In this document: one piece after another, positions 4,691 through 6,867 of the stretch
Layout: each line of letters starts with the position of its first letter
Position numbering within the stretch: position 1 is the stretch's first letter
DNA from: Deltaproteobacteria bacterium UBA5799
GTDB lineage: Bacteria; Desulfobacterota; GWC2-55-46
Length of the DNA: 6,867 nucleotides
Direction of reading: 5' to 3'
Assembly (NCBI GenBank): GCA_002418185.1
Contig: DIDN01000070.1
Location: 1 to 6,867 of the forward strand
The notes under the pieces: generated by a model
What the model was told of the DNA's origin: nothing
The model's input: only the letters and a program-made list of their open reading frames with translations
The model's database searches: none
Made by a program: the position numbers and the translations under genes

Positions 4691-6574
4691 CTACTCCCCT
4701 CTGGTCCAGACCCTCCCGTAGTTGGCGGGTATCGGGAGCCTGACGTCCTCGTTGGCCTGGATGTTCCAGAGGTTCACGTCAGCCCCTTCCCTGCCGTGGA
4801 GCTCCTCCATGTAGTCGCCGCTTGACGGGAAGGGGAAGGAGACCTCCTGGTCCTGGTCGCTGAAATTGAGCGCCGTGAGGCTGAAGGCCCCGTCAGTCTT
4901 CCTCGAAAAGAGGAGCACGCCCTTTGATATGTACCGGTCGTCGTTGTAGAAGAAATGCTCTCCGTTCCTGAACTGGGCTCCCCTCAGGCGGAGCTTCAGG
5001 AGCCTCCTTACGAGCGACACCATGTTCCTTCCGACCTCGTCGTAGAAATACTCCCAGCGCATAGGCCTGAAAAGGGCGACCCTGCCCCAGCCCTGGTCGG
5101 GCACGTAGTAGTTCTCGCCGAACTCCTGCCCCTGCCAGAGCATGGGTATGCCCTTTGCGGTGAAAAGGCCTATGAGATAGGGTTGCACCTTGTACCAGAG
5201 CGAGCGGTCGCCCTCTGCAAGGAGCTCGTTTCCGTTAAGGAAGGTCCTGAAGTTGCAGATGAAGCGGGCGTGGTCGTGGTTCTCGATGTACTGCACCGCG
5301 CTCTTTCTTATCCTGTCGCCGTTGTAGCTGACGACGTCCGGGTAGCCCATGAGTCCGAACTGGAAGCCGAGGCTCCTAAGCGCCTCGGTGCCCCCCCGCG
5401 TCACGTCCTCGGCCGCTCCCAGAGTCTCGTTCTGCCACGTGCAGTTGGAATAGGTGCCCTCGACGACCTCGCGCGGCCTCTCAAGCTGCTCGGCGCACTG
5501 GACGAGGTTTATCCCCTCGTCCGAGAAGAACCTCTGCCAGTGGGTCATCCAGTGCCCCTCGCCCGCCCTGGCCTGCACGGTCTTGTATGTCTCGTAGGTA
5601 AGTGCCGCGTAGCCGGTCCCGAGCGGCCCGTCCCACCAGTCGGGCACGCAATCGTAGCGGAACCCGTCCACGTGGTAGCAGTCCAGCCAGTGGCAGTTCA
5701 CGGTATAGAAGAAGTCCCTGGTGAACTCTTTCCTGAAATCCGTGCTCTCGCCGTAGTAGTCCCTGGCGAAGTGGCCTATGAAGGGGTTCTCCCGGTAACC
5801 GAGCCTCTTGTAGACGTATGAATACGGGAAATGGTCGCTCGTGTGCCCGTACACGGAGTCCATGAGGACGGCCATGTCCTTCCGGTGCGCCTCCTCAATA
5901 AGCCTCTGCATGTCCCTTCTCTTCCCGAACCTCTCGTCCACCCCGAAGTAGCCGATGGGGAGATAACCCCAGTCCACCTGGTTTGCCACGTTGGAGACGG
6001 GCATGAGCTGTATGCAGTTTATCCCGAGGTCTCGGAGGTAGTCGAGATGTGCTATGGTCTTTTCAAGGTCGCCGCCGAACTCGCTTATTATGAGCTCGTA
6101 TATGACGAGGTTGTCGACCCTCGGCGTCTTCCACCTGACCTCGTTGTCGTGCCACCTGTGGTGCTCGTAACCGAGCGTGAAGGCAGAGAGCTTCCCGACC
6201 CCGAACTCCCTGGCGAACGGGTCGATGATCCAGTCTATCGAGCGCTCGCGCTCGGAAGAAGCGTTCTGGTTCTCGATGAAGTACCTGTACACGTAGCGGC
6301 CCGGCCTGCCCCAGGCAGCCTTCTCGACCGGCTTCGAAACAGCCGTTATCGGCACCTGGACCGACCAGTAGTCACCGTATTCCGGGTCAGGCGCATGATT
6401 CATCTCGAACTGAAGCGGCTGTATCTCCTGCATGAACTGGTCGTCCTCGTGGATTATCCTGACCCACAGCCTGTGCCCGTTCCCCGGCGAGACCCAGGGC
6501 AGGAAGATGCCGAACCGGACCACCCCGTTCTCCAGTTCCCTGGTCCCGAGCTTCTCAAGAGGAAGTAGCTTCAT
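4691..6574 (-). CDS. GH13 alpha-amylase-family glucan enzyme, cytoplasmic
   Basis: The protein is a 627-aa glycoside hydrolase family 13 enzyme acting on alpha-glucans. A beta-sandwich N-terminal domain of CBM48 type (about 15-125) precedes the catalytic barrel (about 155-510) and a C-terminal beta domain (about 540-627). The GH13 conserved regions are visible: V as MPVSN (191-195), I as DSVYGH (239-244), II as GFRYD (304-308), III as CAEQ (360-363), IV as ENHD (431-434). The nucleophile Asp308, acid/base Glu362 and stabiliser Asp434 are present, so it should be active. No signal peptide is seen, placing it in the cytoplasm. N-terminal domain and 'WGYLPIGYFGVDERFG' (202-217) recall branching enzymes, TreZ and pullulanases, but no subfamily fits clearly and no glg or tre neighbour helps. 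The ATG follows AAGGAG by nine bases. It forms a single-gene unit with its own terminator. Confidence 0.93.
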   Translation of the reverse strand: MKLLPLEKLGTRELENGVVRFGIFLPWVSPGNGHRLWVRIIHEDDQFMQEIQPLQFEMNHAPDPEYGDYWSVQVPITAVSKPVEKAAWGRPGRYVYRYFIENQNASSERERSIDWIIDPFAREFGVGKLSAFTLGYEHHRWHDNEVRWKTPRVDNLVIYELIISEFGGDLEKTIAHLDYLRDLGINCIQLMPVSNVANQVDWGYLPIGYFGVDERFGKRRDMQRLIEEAHRKDMAVLMDSVYGHTSDHFPYSYVYKRLGYRENPFIGHFARDYYGESTDFRKEFTRDFFYTVNCHWLDCYHVDGFRYDCVPDWWDGPLGTGYAALTYETYKTVQARAGEGHWMTHWQRFFSDEGINLVQCAEQLERPREVVEGTYSNCTWQNETLGAAEDVTRGGTEALRSLGFQFGLMGYPDVVSYNGDRIRKSAVQYIENHDHARFICNFRTFLNGNELLAEGDRSLWYKVQPYLIGLFTAKGIPMLWQGQEFGENYYVPDQGWGRVALFRPMRWEYFYDEVGRNMVSLVRRLLKLRLRGAQFRNGEHFFYNDDRYISKGVLLFSRKTDGAFSLTALNFSDQDQEVSFPFPSSGDYMEELHGREGADVNLWNIQANEDVRLPIPANYGRVWTRGE

Positions 6575-6720
6575 GTCCGAAATCTCCTTTCAGAAGGACG
6601 TAAGCCCAGCAGGACAGGGGCGGTTTTCAAAGACCCGCCCGGCCAATCCGGCGTACATGAGACGCGGGCCGGCCATGCGGACAGCGGGCTTTTCAAGGAG
6701 CCCGGGCTAAGCCCGGTTTA
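6575..6720 (-). promoter_or_regulatory. Long GH13 leader with repeated hairpins
   Basis: The presumed leader of about 145 nt contains three GC-rich hairpins. GGGCGG (6618-6623) pairs with CCGCCC (6635-6640); CGGGCT (6685-6690) pairs with AGCCCG (6699-6704); CCGGGC (6702-6707) pairs with GCCCGG (6711-6716). The first two share the loop core TTTTCAA, or TTGAAAA in the transcript. The second and third overlap at 6702-6704, so they cannot form together. AAGGAG (6589-6584) is the Shine-Dalgarno site. No open frame with a ribosome site is seen. No known riboswitch is recognised. Confidence 0.35.
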
Positions 6721-6726
6721 AAAACA

Positions 6727-6735
6727 AGTATAGCA
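6727..6735 (-). promoter_or_regulatory. Extended -10 promoter for the GH13 gene
   Basis: The minus strand reads TGCTATACT (6735-6727): TATACT is one mismatch from TATAAT and carries the TG extension one base upstream, which can replace a strong -35. No good -35 is visible 16-18 bases further upstream. Transcription would start near 6720. Confidence 0.5.
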
Positions 6736-6867
6736 GGGTTTTGGGACGGCGCCGAAAAGACGGGAGTCTGCGGGAGCGGAAAGGGAAAACCCCCGCAAAG
6801 CCGGCGGAGGCCGGGTCAAAAGCTTCAGGACAGCCTTGCGTAGCCGGGCAGAATCAGCCCTTTTCCA
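6736..6867. other. Non-coding right edge, no confident feature
   Basis: No supported gene is visible here. On the minus strand a small hairpin, CCGGC with GCCGG (6814-6810 and 6805-6801), is followed by CTTTG and GGGGGTTTT, which might be a weak terminator for a gene ending outside or at the right edge. One minus-strand frame enters from the edge and stops at 6827-6825 after 13 codons, too short to judge. Confidence 0.2.

Noticed and set aside
4955..6568. Long plus-strand open frame opposite the GH13 gene, broken once near 5820
   Set aside because: It is the mirror of a GC-rich gene: rich in Val, Pro, Leu and Glu, with no recognisable domain, while the minus strand encodes a complete GH13 enzyme.
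6825..6867. Minus-strand 3' gene end (peptide GKGLILPGYARLS then stop)
   Set aside because: It looks protein-like and a weak hairpin follows it, but 13 codons cannot support a gene; sequence to the right is needed.

Overview
The window is ordinary bacterial chromosome: five complete genes on both strands, GC-rich coding DNA, strong AGGAGG-type ribosome sites and clear intrinsic terminators. The next-door divergent pair murJ and rpsT, with MurJ, MgtE and ArfB sequences of proteobacterial character, suggests a Gram-negative bacterium, perhaps a deltaproteobacterial-type or Nitrospirota-like lineage. The taxon is inference; no marker settles it. No phage, transposase, CRISPR or defence gene is visible.

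Layout, left to right. Bases 1-159 carry a small group of DnaA-box-like sequences and an oligo-T tract, but no convincing gene. murJ (lipid II flippase, minus strand, GTG start) and rpsT (ribosomal protein S20, plus strand, TTG start) diverge from a 307-base intergenic region. This holds a good sigma70-type promoter reading toward rpsT, a second AT-rich promoter candidate, and small hairpins in what would be a long rpsT leader. rpsT ends at a very strong terminator. mgtE (CBS-domain Mg2+ channel/transporter, plus strand) follows, with a leader of about 155 nt. That leader can form several nested stems, one of which covers the mgtE Shine-Dalgarno sequence exactly.

Between mgtE and the convergent arfB lie a nested inverted repeat and an 87-base palindromic interspersed repeat of the 'GTCATTGCGAG...GAAGCAATC' type. 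arfB (GGQ-motif peptidyl-tRNA hydrolase for ribosome rescue, minus strand) has no Shine-Dalgarno sequence; its best promoter places the transcript start at the ATG, so it may be leaderless. An intrinsic terminator separates it from the upstream GH13 alpha-amylase-family gene (627 aa, minus strand), which has all three catalytic carboxylates. The GH13 gene has an extended -10 promoter and a leader of about 145 nt with repeated, partly competing hairpins.

The genes do not form one pathway. They cover cell-wall precursor export, translation (S20 and ArfB), Mg2+ uptake and alpha-glucan metabolism, mostly as single-gene transcription units. The novelty, if any, is in the non-coding parts, above all the mgtE leader, a candidate metal-responsive RNA that does not match the known M-box core as I remember it. 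All structures here were found by eye, with no folding or database search.
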